Below, piece by piece: positions 21,224 through 32,300 of a stretch of 64,000 nt of DNA. The position numbers and the translations under genes were made by a program. The notes beneath the pieces were generated by a model that was not told where the DNA came from, made no database searches, and saw only the letters and a list, made by a program, of their open reading frames with translations. Origin of the DNA: Hawksworthiomyces lignivorus (Eukaryota > Ascomycota > Sordariomycetes > Ophiostomatales > Ophiostomataceae); contig NTMA01000100.1 in NCBI GenBank assembly GCA_002917075.1, positions 62,001-126,000 of the forward strand. The letters are read 5' to 3'. The number at the start of each line of letters is the position of its first letter. Position 1 is the first letter of the stretch.

Positions 21224-22812
21224 GGAAGAAGTCAACAAAGCCGAGGGGAGGGGGGGTAGCAGGAGAGATCGCTCTATGTAAGGATATGAGCTCAACTGAG
21301 CAGTGGCATGTTAACGGACGATTCATTTATGTCTTTTTCTTTGGTCTTTACTGTTTTTCTCTTTTTTTTTGGAGGGTGCAATTTTGGAAAATGGAACTGC
21401 GCTGGGTTGTTTTCAATGATAAAACATTACAGAAGACATACATACTTTTATGTGCTTGTACCACAAAGCATATTCAACAAAGAGAAGACCCGAGAAATAT
21501 ACCTATAATAAAAAGCGCAACTAATATATCAATAAATGAGACAAATGGCGGCTGCTGTTAATTAAATCCGTGTTAATTGTCCCGTGACGTCGAAACAAGG
21601 GACCGAAGATCGTGCAAATGAAACATTTCAAGCCCGCCCGTTCGCCGCAAAGCCTATATGCAAAATGCATTGAACGGGATGCTCTTTCATAGCTGGTATA
21701 TGCGATTCATAGATATCTCGTAAAAATCCAACCACTCGCTGAATTTGGAAACTAAGACGATCAGGATCGACGAAACAGGACGATCGGCAAGGTCAAATCT
21801 ATCAAAAGGGGGAAGCGTCGATTAGATTGACAAGAAGAAAAAGGAATCAAAGGGAGTCCTAACGTAGGGTGACCAGGGAAAAGCTCCACCAAAAACTTCG
21901 CCAAATTAGAAACAGCAAGGCGGAAACCTGTCTCTTGTTGATCTTTATAATCATGGTTCTCTTCCGTCTGTGTCAACTTGTATATAAAATTAGGCTCGTG
22001 AATTAGACATGAAAATCGTATCACAGATCGAGGATGCGCCAGGTATTGCACAGCTCAGTCATCACTCTGTTGCACTTGTTTAAGTGATGTGAATGGAGAC
22101 AAACTTTTGTACAATCTCCAATGTATAAGGCATCATTTTCACTTATTTTGGTGTTGTTTTACGTAGATCACATAACGGCGAAGTAGAAAGACGGAAAATG
22201 GTGCAATGTTGGATGCTATAAATTTTTTCCCTTTCCCCAGGACAAATAAGTGGTAACTAGAGTAACAGCACGAAAATATTTGAAAGGTGGTTTGTGGTCG
22301 TACAGGGCAAGCCTCGTACGCGAGAATTGAAAATAGTCGCAAAACAGCAAGTGATATCAAAAATAAAGACTCGAATAAAAGTCAGAAATAGGGGGAGGGC
22401 AAGCTCTGTGAATATATTGGTTACAAACCGATGAAGAACACAAGAGGCTCTTCCCCCTAGGTATCAAGGTAAAGAAGCGAAAATAGAAAAGCAAGAAACA
22501 CGTGAACTCCCCAGCCAGATGTTTAGATATGCGTTCTTGCCATAATATGTTTTGCGAGTGCGGCTAGCCAACAATGCGCAACCTGCCAATCCGTTATAAC
22601 ATCCAGCAAAGCACACAAAAAAAAAATAGAAAAAAAAAGGGTTGATCGGATGTGTTGACGGGTGAGATCGGTAGAACTTGAAGAATGAACGAACGCCCGT
22701 TCGCATATTCAAAGGGCGAGGGTGTTTCGTGGGGTTCGTAAATCATGGCAGTTGAGGGCGGATTAAGGAGAATGACGAGTGGAATTAAGATGCGGTTCAG
22801 ACGCTGGCCCGT
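21224..22812. other. Convergent 3' intergenic region with no gene seen
   Basis: About 1.6 kb between the stops of the hypothetical gene (+) and the GPI-anchored protein gene (-). AT-rich, with only short frames and no motif or repeat of note. Confidence 0.5.
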
Positions 22813-23696
22813 TTACAGTAGAAGAGCGAAGGCAGCAGCAAGGAGAGCCGCAGCAGCACCAGCAGGCTTGATGAAATCACCAGCGCTGGTGGAGACGGTG
22901 CTGGCAGTCGGAGACGGGCCACCCTTGGAGGTGAAGTTGTTGTAGGCCGTAGCTGCGGCGCTAGCGGAAGTCGAGCATGACGTCGTCGTGAAGCTGGTGC
23001 CAAACACGGTAATGGCGGTGTTGTTGTTACCGTGGGCGTGGTGGGTCGCGGCCGACGTTGTGGTGCTGCTGGTCGTCGTGTTGGCGACAGTTGATGAGGA
23101 GGAGGTTGACGAAGAAGTCGAAGTAGAAGACGACGACGACGACGACGACGTAGTGGGGGCCGCGGTCTCCTTGGTGAGGCTGCCAGTGACCTTGTACTCT
23201 GCGGCGCACTGAGCCAGGGTCTGGCCCTCGGGACAGCAGATGGTGTCACCGTTGGAGGCTCCGGTGCAGTAGTAACCCGCGTCGCAGGAATCTAGACACT
23301 TGTTAGCATGGGAACAGGTAATATACATGGCAAGGCTAGTATAACAGCCAGCACACGAAGCACTGCGGGTTTCGTCAAGAGGGGGGATCACGTACTGCCG
23401 GTGCCGTCGGGACAGCAGGTCTGCTGTGTTGAGGGATCGAAGCAGTGGATGGCATCATCGGTGGAAGGGCAGGTCTGGTAGCCAGATCCGCACGCCTGGG
23501 CGCAGGTCTCGCCGAGACCGCAGTAGCTCTGCGTAGGCGTATAACCATCACTGCCAGCCTGGCGGCGAACAACGCCGAACATATCGCGGATGGACATCAT
23601 CTTCGGGGCGTTGTTGGGCTTGTACGGCTGCGGCTCGGCCGCGGCTTGCGAGGCGATGGCCAGGATGGCCACAGCCGTGGAGGTCTTGAGAAGCAT
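22813..23696 (-). CDS. Secreted Cys-rich, Ser/Thr-rich GPI-anchored cell-wall protein
   Basis: Two exons, 23696-23396 and 23291-22813, with a 104-nt intron (GTACGT donor, GCTAAC branch, TCTAG acceptor); 259 aa. A signal peptide (MLLKTSTAVAILAIASQAAA) is followed by a basic pro-like region ending VVRRQ, a possible Kex2-type site. Next is a Cys-rich module spanning the intron, with spacings YCGLGETC, ACGSGYQTC, QTCCPDG, SCDAGYYC and ICCPEGQ. A long Ser/Thr tract (about residues 135-220) would be heavily O-mannosylated. The C-terminus (GDFIKPAGAAAALLAAAFALLL) is a GPI-attachment signal. It therefore probably sits in the wall or plasma membrane. Similar small proteins are widespread in ascomycetes; their function is generally unknown. 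The Ser tract is partly encoded by a (CGA/TCG)n trinucleotide run at about 23130-23150. Confidence 0.85.
23127..23150. repeat. Trinucleotide microsatellite inside the GPI-protein Ser tract
   Basis: About seven GAC units in a row on the + strand, coding for consecutive Ser (TCG) on the reverse strand. It is in frame, so length changes would only alter the Ser tract. Confidence 0.8.
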
Positions 23697-23895
23697 GGTG
23701 ATGTTGTAGTTGGGACGGTTTGGTGGTTTAATCGATAGCTATCGTTGGCGAGGTAAGGCAAAGAGATCGTCTGTCGTCGCGATATCAAACGAGGGCGTGG
23801 TTTTCTGTGCTGGCGAAACAAGGAAACAAGAAAGCGGCAGGATAGCGGCAAATTAAAACAGCAGCAATAAGATAAATAAAAAAGAATGGCACGAG

Positions 23896-23901
23896 TATAT
23901 A
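23896..23901 (-). promoter_or_regulatory. Candidate TATA box of the GPI-protein gene
   Basis: TATATA lies 200 bp upstream of the ATG at 23696. The stretch between it and the start is plausible leader. Assigned by position and sequence only. Confidence 0.35.
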
Positions 23902-25821
23902 GGATACTCTAGAGAGCGAAAGAAATGTTGCGATGGTGAACGGAAAGATGCAAAAAGAGTGAAACGAGTGAAGGGGTGAAGAGGAAGGGGAAGAAGAAAG
24001 GAAAGGAACGATAGAAAAGGGAAAGGAGGGAAGATTCTACTAGACGAACGTTTGTGCGCCAACTCAGAGACACTTTCCTCACCCCAGAAAGGGGAAGGGA
24101 CAAAGACCGCGACTATTTTCGCAGAGGAGCGTGTAATGGGAAAGAGGAAAGGCGCAGTGGGAAAACAAAATAAGAGGATCCACTTTTGATTTTCGTTGCG
24201 ACGGACGTGGGTCTTCCTGGAGTAACTACGATGGGAAATAAGTGGGTTTTCTGCACTGACAGATATGAACCTGTACTTCTGAGGTACCACCAGCGGCCAT
24301 ATTGGCCCTCTGGCCGTGACTCCTTAATTTTACAAAATAGTGCGCGCAGACCGGGGTTGGGACCACCAAAGGGGCTAGATCCTAGTTCTGAAGCAGGAAG
24401 AGGCGAAAGGCAGGAAGGGCCGTGCTATAATAGACGAGGCGCCTCGGACGAAAGAGAAGGAAGCAGAGAATCTCACTCGCAACCTATTTAGAGATTCAGA
24501 TGGAGGGGGAGTCTCAGGTCCTATTCTTACAGCACTACGCCGTATACGTGTAAGAGTAATTAACCGCATGAGCTGTACTTCGTAGGCGATCCGTAACAAG
24601 CAGTACATGTGCTCATGGGAAAAATGCATTAAAAACGCCTCGTAATACAATCAAAGATATTCGGCGTGGCATTTTGGGAAGGTGATTGTTGTATGCGCCT
24701 ACTATTCTTGCCCTACAATATTAAAACATATCATCATATTCTTGTGATTTTTGCAGCCGAGTCGCTCGCAACAGAAGCTTCTCGTCTGTTTCGTGTTTGC
24801 ACTTTGAGTTCATTTACTGGCTGTACTTGTTTCACGGAAGAAATTGCTTGTGGAGTTTGTATCGTGGGCGCAAAAACCAGGTGAAACGAAGATTCGGCGG
24901 GACGACCCAAAATAGAAGCATGGACCTCTTAAAGTTGAGTGCTTTGTTTCTCCTGCCGTGTCCAAAGCCACACTGTCAGCCATAAACTGCGAGTGAGACA
25001 AGATGGATCAAAATAAGTTAATCGATGGCTTTAAACTGCGAATAGGTTCCTCTGCTGGATAAAACAGCCTATATAGGTGTACGACTACGTGTACGAAGAG
25101 AGTCTCTCCTCTCGTGCGTTGTATCGTCGCCCATGTCTCCCTAGCTCGTCTTCATCGCCGAATGCGCTGCAATGGTCCTCTCGGCACAATCTCTCACATG
25201 TGGTCATTGTACCCCTCTGTTCACAATACTTTTCTCTTCACTTTATTATTAGTAGACCCGGTTTTCTGTCCATCATTTTGTAGTGGGTACAGCTAGCCAA
25301 TCACAGATCAATGGTACCTGGCATAGTGCACACGCTGTGCCCGTGCCTGTGAGTTGTGCACACGCATATGCCGCATTCAATGTGTTGGCAAGAAATTTCC
25401 AGCAACTCACCACAGGGCTCTCTGGTTGGCTCACCGCCTCTTATATAATCCAACCCACAATGCGGCCTGGTTGGGCTCACCAACTGACGTGGGCCATATC
25501 TCTAGCTGTTTCAGTTGACAATGCTGGCGAGGCCAACCGAACCGTTGACTGGTGAACAAAGTTTAGCAATGGCTTTTTCTTCACCCGTTGGCATTTAAGT
25601 CACGACGCCAAAGAAAATGAAAGCAGGAAATAAAAGATGCATTAAGGGGTGCAGCAATCGCGTCAGCCAGGCCACTGCGGTCATTCGCATCACCTTTCTC
25701 CAGTATAACATCAGACGGAATACATCTCTGACTGTACATAGACACCCCTAACTAGCATAGAAAATAGATCGTGATATAGGAAAGGCGAAAATAGGGAATG
25801 GCCATAATAAGACTTCCATGC

Positions 25822-25849
25822 TCTAAAATTGCCATTCTAAAATTGCCAT
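25822..25849. repeat. Perfect 14-bp tandem duplication
   Basis: TCTAAAATTGCCAT occurs twice head to tail at 25822-25835 and 25836-25849. This is typical of replication slippage; no function is suggested. Confidence 0.85.
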
Positions 25850-27569
25850 GGATGAGGTCTGTGGCAGTGCCGAGAGGGAGCTAAAAGGTCATCGCAGCAT
25901 TACAAGTCTGTAACGTAGCCGAGAGAGAGACAGAAACCTCTTTTGCAGATTGCATGCGCCTAAAAGTATGCTTCAGCAATCATCCTAAAAGTATGATCGC
26001 AGCCAAGGGAGTCAGCAGAACGCTCCAATGTCCGTCAAAATGATGCCAGTCGTCTATTTTGGTATGTCCAATGTCAAACCTACAAGGCAGAGCTATCAGC
26101 TCTTGTGCATAACAACTTCTCTAAGGCAGCAGCAAAATTATTCTTTTAGCATATGTGGAAAGAAATGCAATGCAGCTTCCGCGAGCGAAAGCCTTCATGG
26201 TCCGCTTTTCTGTTTTCATCTGTTACCCTGCAGGCAAGGGTCCTCTTTCCTCATTTCTCTAAAATCTTGGCCGGCGCTGGGCATCTTGGCAGATAGTCGT
26301 AAAGAGACGAAATACATGTAGGTAATGGTCCATCGACAACACCATATTCCTTTCAGCAGTGGTTTATCTTGTGTTGAATCATGATCAAAGCCCTGTGAGG
26401 AGTTATCGGTCATCTAATGGCTAACGTTCTTGTTCTTGTTATATGAGGTCTTGACAGTAGTGATAAAAGAGCATATGTGCTTCTATGTCTATGGGAGAGT
26501 AAACCACTTCTGCTCCTCTTGGACAAAAACAAAGTATTCTTTCAGTTTTGCCTTTATGTCGTAGCTGAGTGCTGCATAGCCATAGCAGCACCTCTACGTC
26601 TCGCCCACTCCTTCATCAAGGCAGATATACTAGGCGTATCACTTCGAGCGCCTCCCTACTCTATTGGGAAAACAATAGGGTAAAAGATCCGTGTCGTTTT
26701 ATGTCTTCTAGAGATAAATTATATTTACTTGCGCCTAGTGATTATACTTAAGTGCGCACTCAAAATATCATAACGTAGAAGAAGGTCAATGGATAAATGC
26801 TATGTCCTAAACCTGAAAGGAGCAGATAGGAAAAGATGTGGTGTTCTTTTCGAGGATAGGTCTTCGTGTCAATGCACGACTACAGCCTGACCTCCAGGCT
26901 CGAAGAGGGCGATGATGGCGACGAGGAAGAAGAGGCATAAAAGAGGTCATCATACATTCGTCCAATACCAACACCACATTTTTTTTATCACTATTTATTG
27001 TACTGTTTCGTAGTTCTATATAACCACCTACAGTTAAATCATACATAAGTTTTGGACCCAGGAGCATTCTGTCCAGTACAAACGTACATGGTCAGTATTG
27101 GCTAATATACACAATTAAATCGAAAAACTGTGCTTGCCATCTGAAAAAAGATTTATTGATACAATATTAGTAATTTGCCTCTCTAATGCAAGCATCGTTT
27201 TTAGATGTCTATATGTATATCTCATATATGATCTCAGAAATCGTGTTGTCGCTCTGCATTTGTGTGCGTGACTTATCGAAGAGCATCTTGCTGCCTCGAC
27301 AACCATATTGTAGGTAGAATGAAAAGGCAGATCTGAGGTTTCCCATTACATCGAAGCAAGTGTCCTATCACAGACAATACATAAAGATAGACGATTATCT
27401 TATAACAAATGTCTCTTTAATTAACTCATATGCTTTAACGTAAAGCTGAGAATCCTCGGTAATTACAAATGCTATGCCCTCGCGATCTATCCGTATCGTT
27501 AAGTACACAAGTGCCTCCATAAGAGCTGCACTCGGTACGCCTTTGCATGCTATGCCATACCGCTTTCGC

Positions 27570-29385
27570 TTAAATATCAGAGTCTTCCTCGCTATCTGCA
27601 ACACTGTGTGATCCTCGCCGTGTCCGGTATCCGTGCAGCCGAGATTGTCTTCTCTCTTCTGTATTTCCGTTATTATATCTCTCGACTTGGTCAGATTGCA
27701 TCTCATCGTCATCAGTTGGGGGTCTTTGGCCGTTGTCATCTTCTTCCTCATCAGCGTTCTTGTCGTCATCCTCGTCTTCATCTTCTTCGTCGTCTTTCTC
27801 ATCCTCTTCATAACGGTGTCCGAGAAGAAGATCCTCACTGCCTTGCCACTGAGGTGGCATGTTTGGCATACTGTCGTCGTCATCCCAACCATAGTTGTCC
27901 TCATCACTGTCATCGGCTTCTAATCCAGTGTCACCAAGTTTTCGTTTATATATGACAGACGATCGTGGCGGAATTGCACTGTAGCGTTCCTCAACAATGC
28001 CACTCTGTAGTTAAAATTAGCATTCAAATCAATAGTTCAGGTGGCTGTCTGCCCACAAAAACCATACCTCAGTGATGTCAAAAGCAACGACATGGTCCAT
28101 CCCTGTATAGGCATTCGTGCCGTCGAGCTTTTGCACGCCCAAAAACCGTCCGCCGATGGGTTTGCTGTCTTTCCACGCCCAATCGCGGAACAGAACTAGA
28201 CGCGTGGCGATGCCGCGGTCCCAAACTACAGCATTGATAGCCGGTGCCAGGCCAGCACCGCGTTCTGCTTGCATGCGGCTGGCACACTGCGTGAGCAGGA
28301 CGACGGCCAGATTGCTCGCCTCGGCTAGGCGCTCAAGTGCGGCGGTGATGTATTGTAGTACCTGTGTCCTCTTTTCGTACGGGGCTGGGCCTAGCCATTA
28401 TTAGCAGAACGGGGAAATGTGCAGTCAGAGAAGCAGATGCCCTGGTCGTACCCTTTTTCCCATTTGCCATCAAGGGCGCCTTCTTTCCTTCCACCGTCCT
28501 GGGGAGCGCAAAATTCACAAGAGCCGAGAGAGAATCGATGACGAGCAGAGATGCTTCTGTTGGAATGCACGGTGGTCGAGCAGATGTCGATAAGCACAGC
28601 ATGGCAATGAAATGTGGCAGGCTCGGACAATTGTAATGCACAAAGCCGTCCTCGATTGGTTTGGCGGTTCCTACGCCTTGGGCTTGCGCTTCTACTATAG
28701 TTGTCAACCGCTCGTCGCATAGCGGATGATAGCAGTCTGGTGCCGCGGTAAGTATGATTTTGCCATTCCAGGGGTTTACAGAAGAGGCATTTCCGCAGGC
28801 CATCACGTACCAATCCAGACAGCGCCATTGCCATCCCGCAATGCGTTTGCAACGAGTTGCATGCTTTCGATTGCCACCAGTCAGCATATCCGAATGGCTT
28901 CTCTCGATGCATCGAACAAGAGGCTGTTTCTCACCCAAATACTGTCTTTCCCACTCCAGGAGGACCCCATACCTCCGTCAACTGGCCGCGACGGATACCG
29001 CCCTTTGGGCTAGCTGGCCGTTCCTCTGGCGCCGTCCTTACCTCTGCGACATCAGGGACGCTCACTTCTGCAGCTTCTGCTTCAATGTCATCAACCATCG
29101 ATGGCGAAGCACCTGATAAAATAATATCCAAAGTCTCGATGCTAGTAGGTATAAATCGTACTGGTGCCACGCTGTCTGATTGTGCGGATGACACCGAAGA
29201 CTGGCTCAGGAGAGCCGAGTCAACATCGGCGGCAGACACCGTCAACACGCGGTCTGCACGAAATATTGTCAGTCTAATCTGGCCTAATCCCTCATGGGAG
29301 CAAGAACCCTCGTGATAGAATACGCACGCGTTAATGGTGTGCTGAAGTTGGCTACGTCGTGGCCATGAATGGTGTCGTAATCCAT
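27570..29385 (-). CDS. rad55: RecA-fold recombination protein, RAD55-like RAD51 paralog
   Basis: Six exons: 29385-29328, 29253-28935, 28863-28811, 28736-28452, 28384-28068 and 28004-27570, giving 488 aa. Introns are 63-74 nt. The first exon starts MDYDTIHGHDVANFSTPLT. A linker region ends in PTSIETLDIIL and GGIRRGQLTEVW, then Walker A GPPGVGKT (116-123). The 53-nt third exon supplies MQLVANALRDGNGAVWI. Walker B is LLVIDSLSALVN (from about 207). LAVVLLTQCASRMQ and TRLVLFRDWAW are RecA-core blocks. Rad55 works with Rad57 to stabilise Rad51 filaments in homologous recombination. The last exon (residues 345-488) is a hydrophilic tail with a long Asp/Glu run, an Arg-rich patch and an acidic end. 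Intron 5 has two in-frame acceptors 6 nt apart (exon start 28384 or 28390), adding Gly-Pro in the longer form. RAD51-paralog membership is firm; RAD55 among paralogs is likely. Confidence 0.88.
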
Positions 29386-32300
29386 CATACATATGGTAGA
29401 TTTAACTTTACCTCCCTCTCTGTATTCCTACTCTTTCTATCCGTAGGAACGTATGATTATTTGCTAGAACAAATTCAAAGTGAATTGATTTCATTCTAGT
29501 TTACGATATCAGAGCCTGTGACGCCTTTCCTGAGACTTCAGAATAGCGAGTCGCGTCAAAGCAGACGCACCAACCGCGCCTTTGACCTCTCAATTAACGA
29601 GCCCCCCGCAGTTGCTCTACTGTGGGGTATCGAAGCCGATGACAAACTCCCAGTGAGAGGCAACGACTTCTTTAATTGCGCCAACGCAGCCGCAGAAACG
29701 ACTCAACCTCATAATGCAAACTTATTTGCCATTTCTTTCGCAATCTCTTTTACGGAAGAAAAAACGTGCACTTTGTGGGAAGCATGACTTGGCCTGCCAA
29801 ATTCTATCAAGGCCACAAGTGGATCTGGAACAAACCGTAAAGGCCTCAAAGCAATATGCATATTGTGGCATGCTCTACGGAGTACACTAAACCGATGTCA
29901 TTCACATGGGATCGACAAATTGGGGGCCAGCCGACGCGCAGAGGCCTTATTAGACCGTATGCATAAATAAGATGTACAATCCTTTGGCTTCCAGACAACA
30001 GACGCAGCAATAACACCATCGCCGATGACAATGACATCGGCTTCCCTAGATAATGTCAGCGAATACTCCGAGATAAAGCAGCCAAAAGACGCGGCTCCCG
30101 ATAACAGCGAGCACAATACGCTCTTAGACAACCGGACCGAACAAGATATGGACTAATCTAGCCTTTTCTCTTTCGATGCAACCAAAGGGCCGTAGGGAAA
30201 GGGCCGCCCAATGACGTCCTCCCTTGCGTTCTAGTTGTCGATCCCTCACTCAGCTTGTGGTTGCATCATGCCTATTAATTCTGCTCGTCGGTGGGTTCTT
30301 TTTGCTTTTCCGTGCTGTAGCCACCCCTTGCGTCGGTATTTTCGTGATCTTCTTTCTTGGTGTTCGGTGCTACGCTAATGTTGGGAAAGATCACAGCATG
30401 TGAAAAGACGAACCCAGATCCAGACGAAACCCGGTTGGGGATAGGACTTTCGGAGACACACTACGGATACGCAGATATTCGTGTTCTGGCTATGAAGGTG
30501 AATGGAAGACGTACAGATGTCTTCTGCATGCATGTTTGCGGTTTACATGTGTGCGGTCTGCTCTGAAAAGTTGGAACATTCTACATGTACTCGAAAAAAT
30601 ACTAAGTCCAACCGCTTACTGCTGCCCATTGTCTCTTGACCCACAGCATTAACAGACAAGGCGAAGGAAGTCTTTTTCATGTTCCTCGCTGCCCAACAGA
30701 CTCGACGCGACTGCGTTACGGAAATAGAAAGGCGTTTGATAAGGGGTGCCGGCCCTCACAATGTACTAAGACCTAACGTGGAAAAGAGGAGGAATGAGAT
30801 TTCCGAATAATGAGGCGGCAGTGCGGCTAAGCGGCGGCATCATCCTTCCAGAGTTGAAAGAATGTCTCACACCCATACTAAGTGCACTAAAAGCCTTGTC
30901 GAAAACGACTGATGTTTAATCGATTGTCTCGAACCGAAAGGATGCCAATTCTCCATATTTCATTTTACGGACATGCCCTTATCTCACACATATTTTACTA
31001 CATACGGTTCTTTCTAGACCTTCACGTATAACAAAGGAGGATATCATGGGCGGAGCAGCGAAACGGAGCTTCGGACTACAGGAACCAGGTGGGCATTACG
31101 AAGGGCAGTTCAGCAGAGCAGAGGCGTTGACATGGCATTGCATTTCCTTCAAGTGATTCGGCCTAGTTCTCCACCTAAATCATGCCTGGCGCTTGATTTT
31201 AGTCATATTTATCGCTGGTTATTAGGATCTGGAATCATTTGAGATCGGTAGTAAGAAAAGGACTAGGTGAAACTGCACGGCTACGCTCTATCTCAGATAT
31301 GTAACATCATGGGGTTGCTCTCGCTGCTGTCGCCTTTGCCGCTGCTTCTAACTTTAATTTAGGCCCAGCGTCTTCACTTAAGTACATCGGACCCCTATTA
31401 TGAGACAACACAGACGAAGAGATGGAGAAACTGATCATGCTTCTCACTGCTCTCTTTCCCAATGTACGGGATATTCTATTTACCTTTGCTGCCCAGAGAT
31501 TAGAATAGGAGCTCTCTCGAAGTTGAGGACCCTTCGTTTTCAAAGATCTCATCATGAAGATTCCTGGCATTGTCCGAGATATAGTAGTCTAGACCTAATG
31601 GACTAGATAAATTGGAGCCAAATGAGGAGAGATGGGGAAGATGAGCGGATATGGGGCAGATAAGCATAGCGATCGAGGGGCGTGAGAAAGGTGAAGATGG
31701 GGCTTCCCCCCAGACATCCTACAAGTAGTGCTTCCTATAGCGTTGCGAGACGGCCCTTTTTTCCCTTTAGTGCCAATGGCGTTCCTGGTGAACAAACAAG
31801 CTGGGGCGTCTCATTCACACGATTCTAAGCCCGGAACGGCGTCCTGGTATCTAGCCAGGGTCAGATGGCGAGCTACAAGTGATGTGGAAAGACAGTTTCC
31901 CCTTCTGCATTACACACGGCCGCTAATATTTGGCCCAATACGCATGACCATCTCCTCGGTTTCCTTGCATCCTTGAGTATAATCATAAAAGGGCAAAAGG
32001 AAACCAAATGCCGCATAAAACACTAGGATGCAGTTCTCCAACATCCAGGCTAGACTATGAATCTATCTGCCCATGGAGGCCGGAGAGAGTTTGGTAGATG
32101 CTCCGCAAGTGAAAAGTGTGGAGAGGACGCATATGGCAAGCGTGTGGAATTGGTACACTTCTCGTTCGTCGTATCTCGTCACTTGTCGCCCAATTTGTTG
32201 CTTCTGCCCAGTTCATGATCCGTTGATGGCTGCTTTCTATTATCGTTCTTTGGTTCCGAATGGGGAGATGTCCACGTCAAGGTAGCTACCATAGTAGTAG

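Larger units (their letters stand above)
23697..27569. other. 3.9-kb intergenic region with no supportable gene
   Basis: It holds the GPI-protein promoter on its left and the RAD55 3' end on its right. Between about 24.2 and 27.5 kb, frames are under 100 codons and lack motifs. Two small direct duplications occur: a perfect 14-bp tandem repeat at 25822-25849 and a 12-bp repeat (CCTAAAAGTATG) at 25959 and 25984. No RNA gene was recognised. Confidence 0.5.

Noticed and set aside
27395..27913. 172-codon reverse-strand frame beside the RAD55 end
   Set aside because: It is the out-of-frame shadow of the acidic last exon (Met/Thr/Arg-rich from GAT/GAC repeats).
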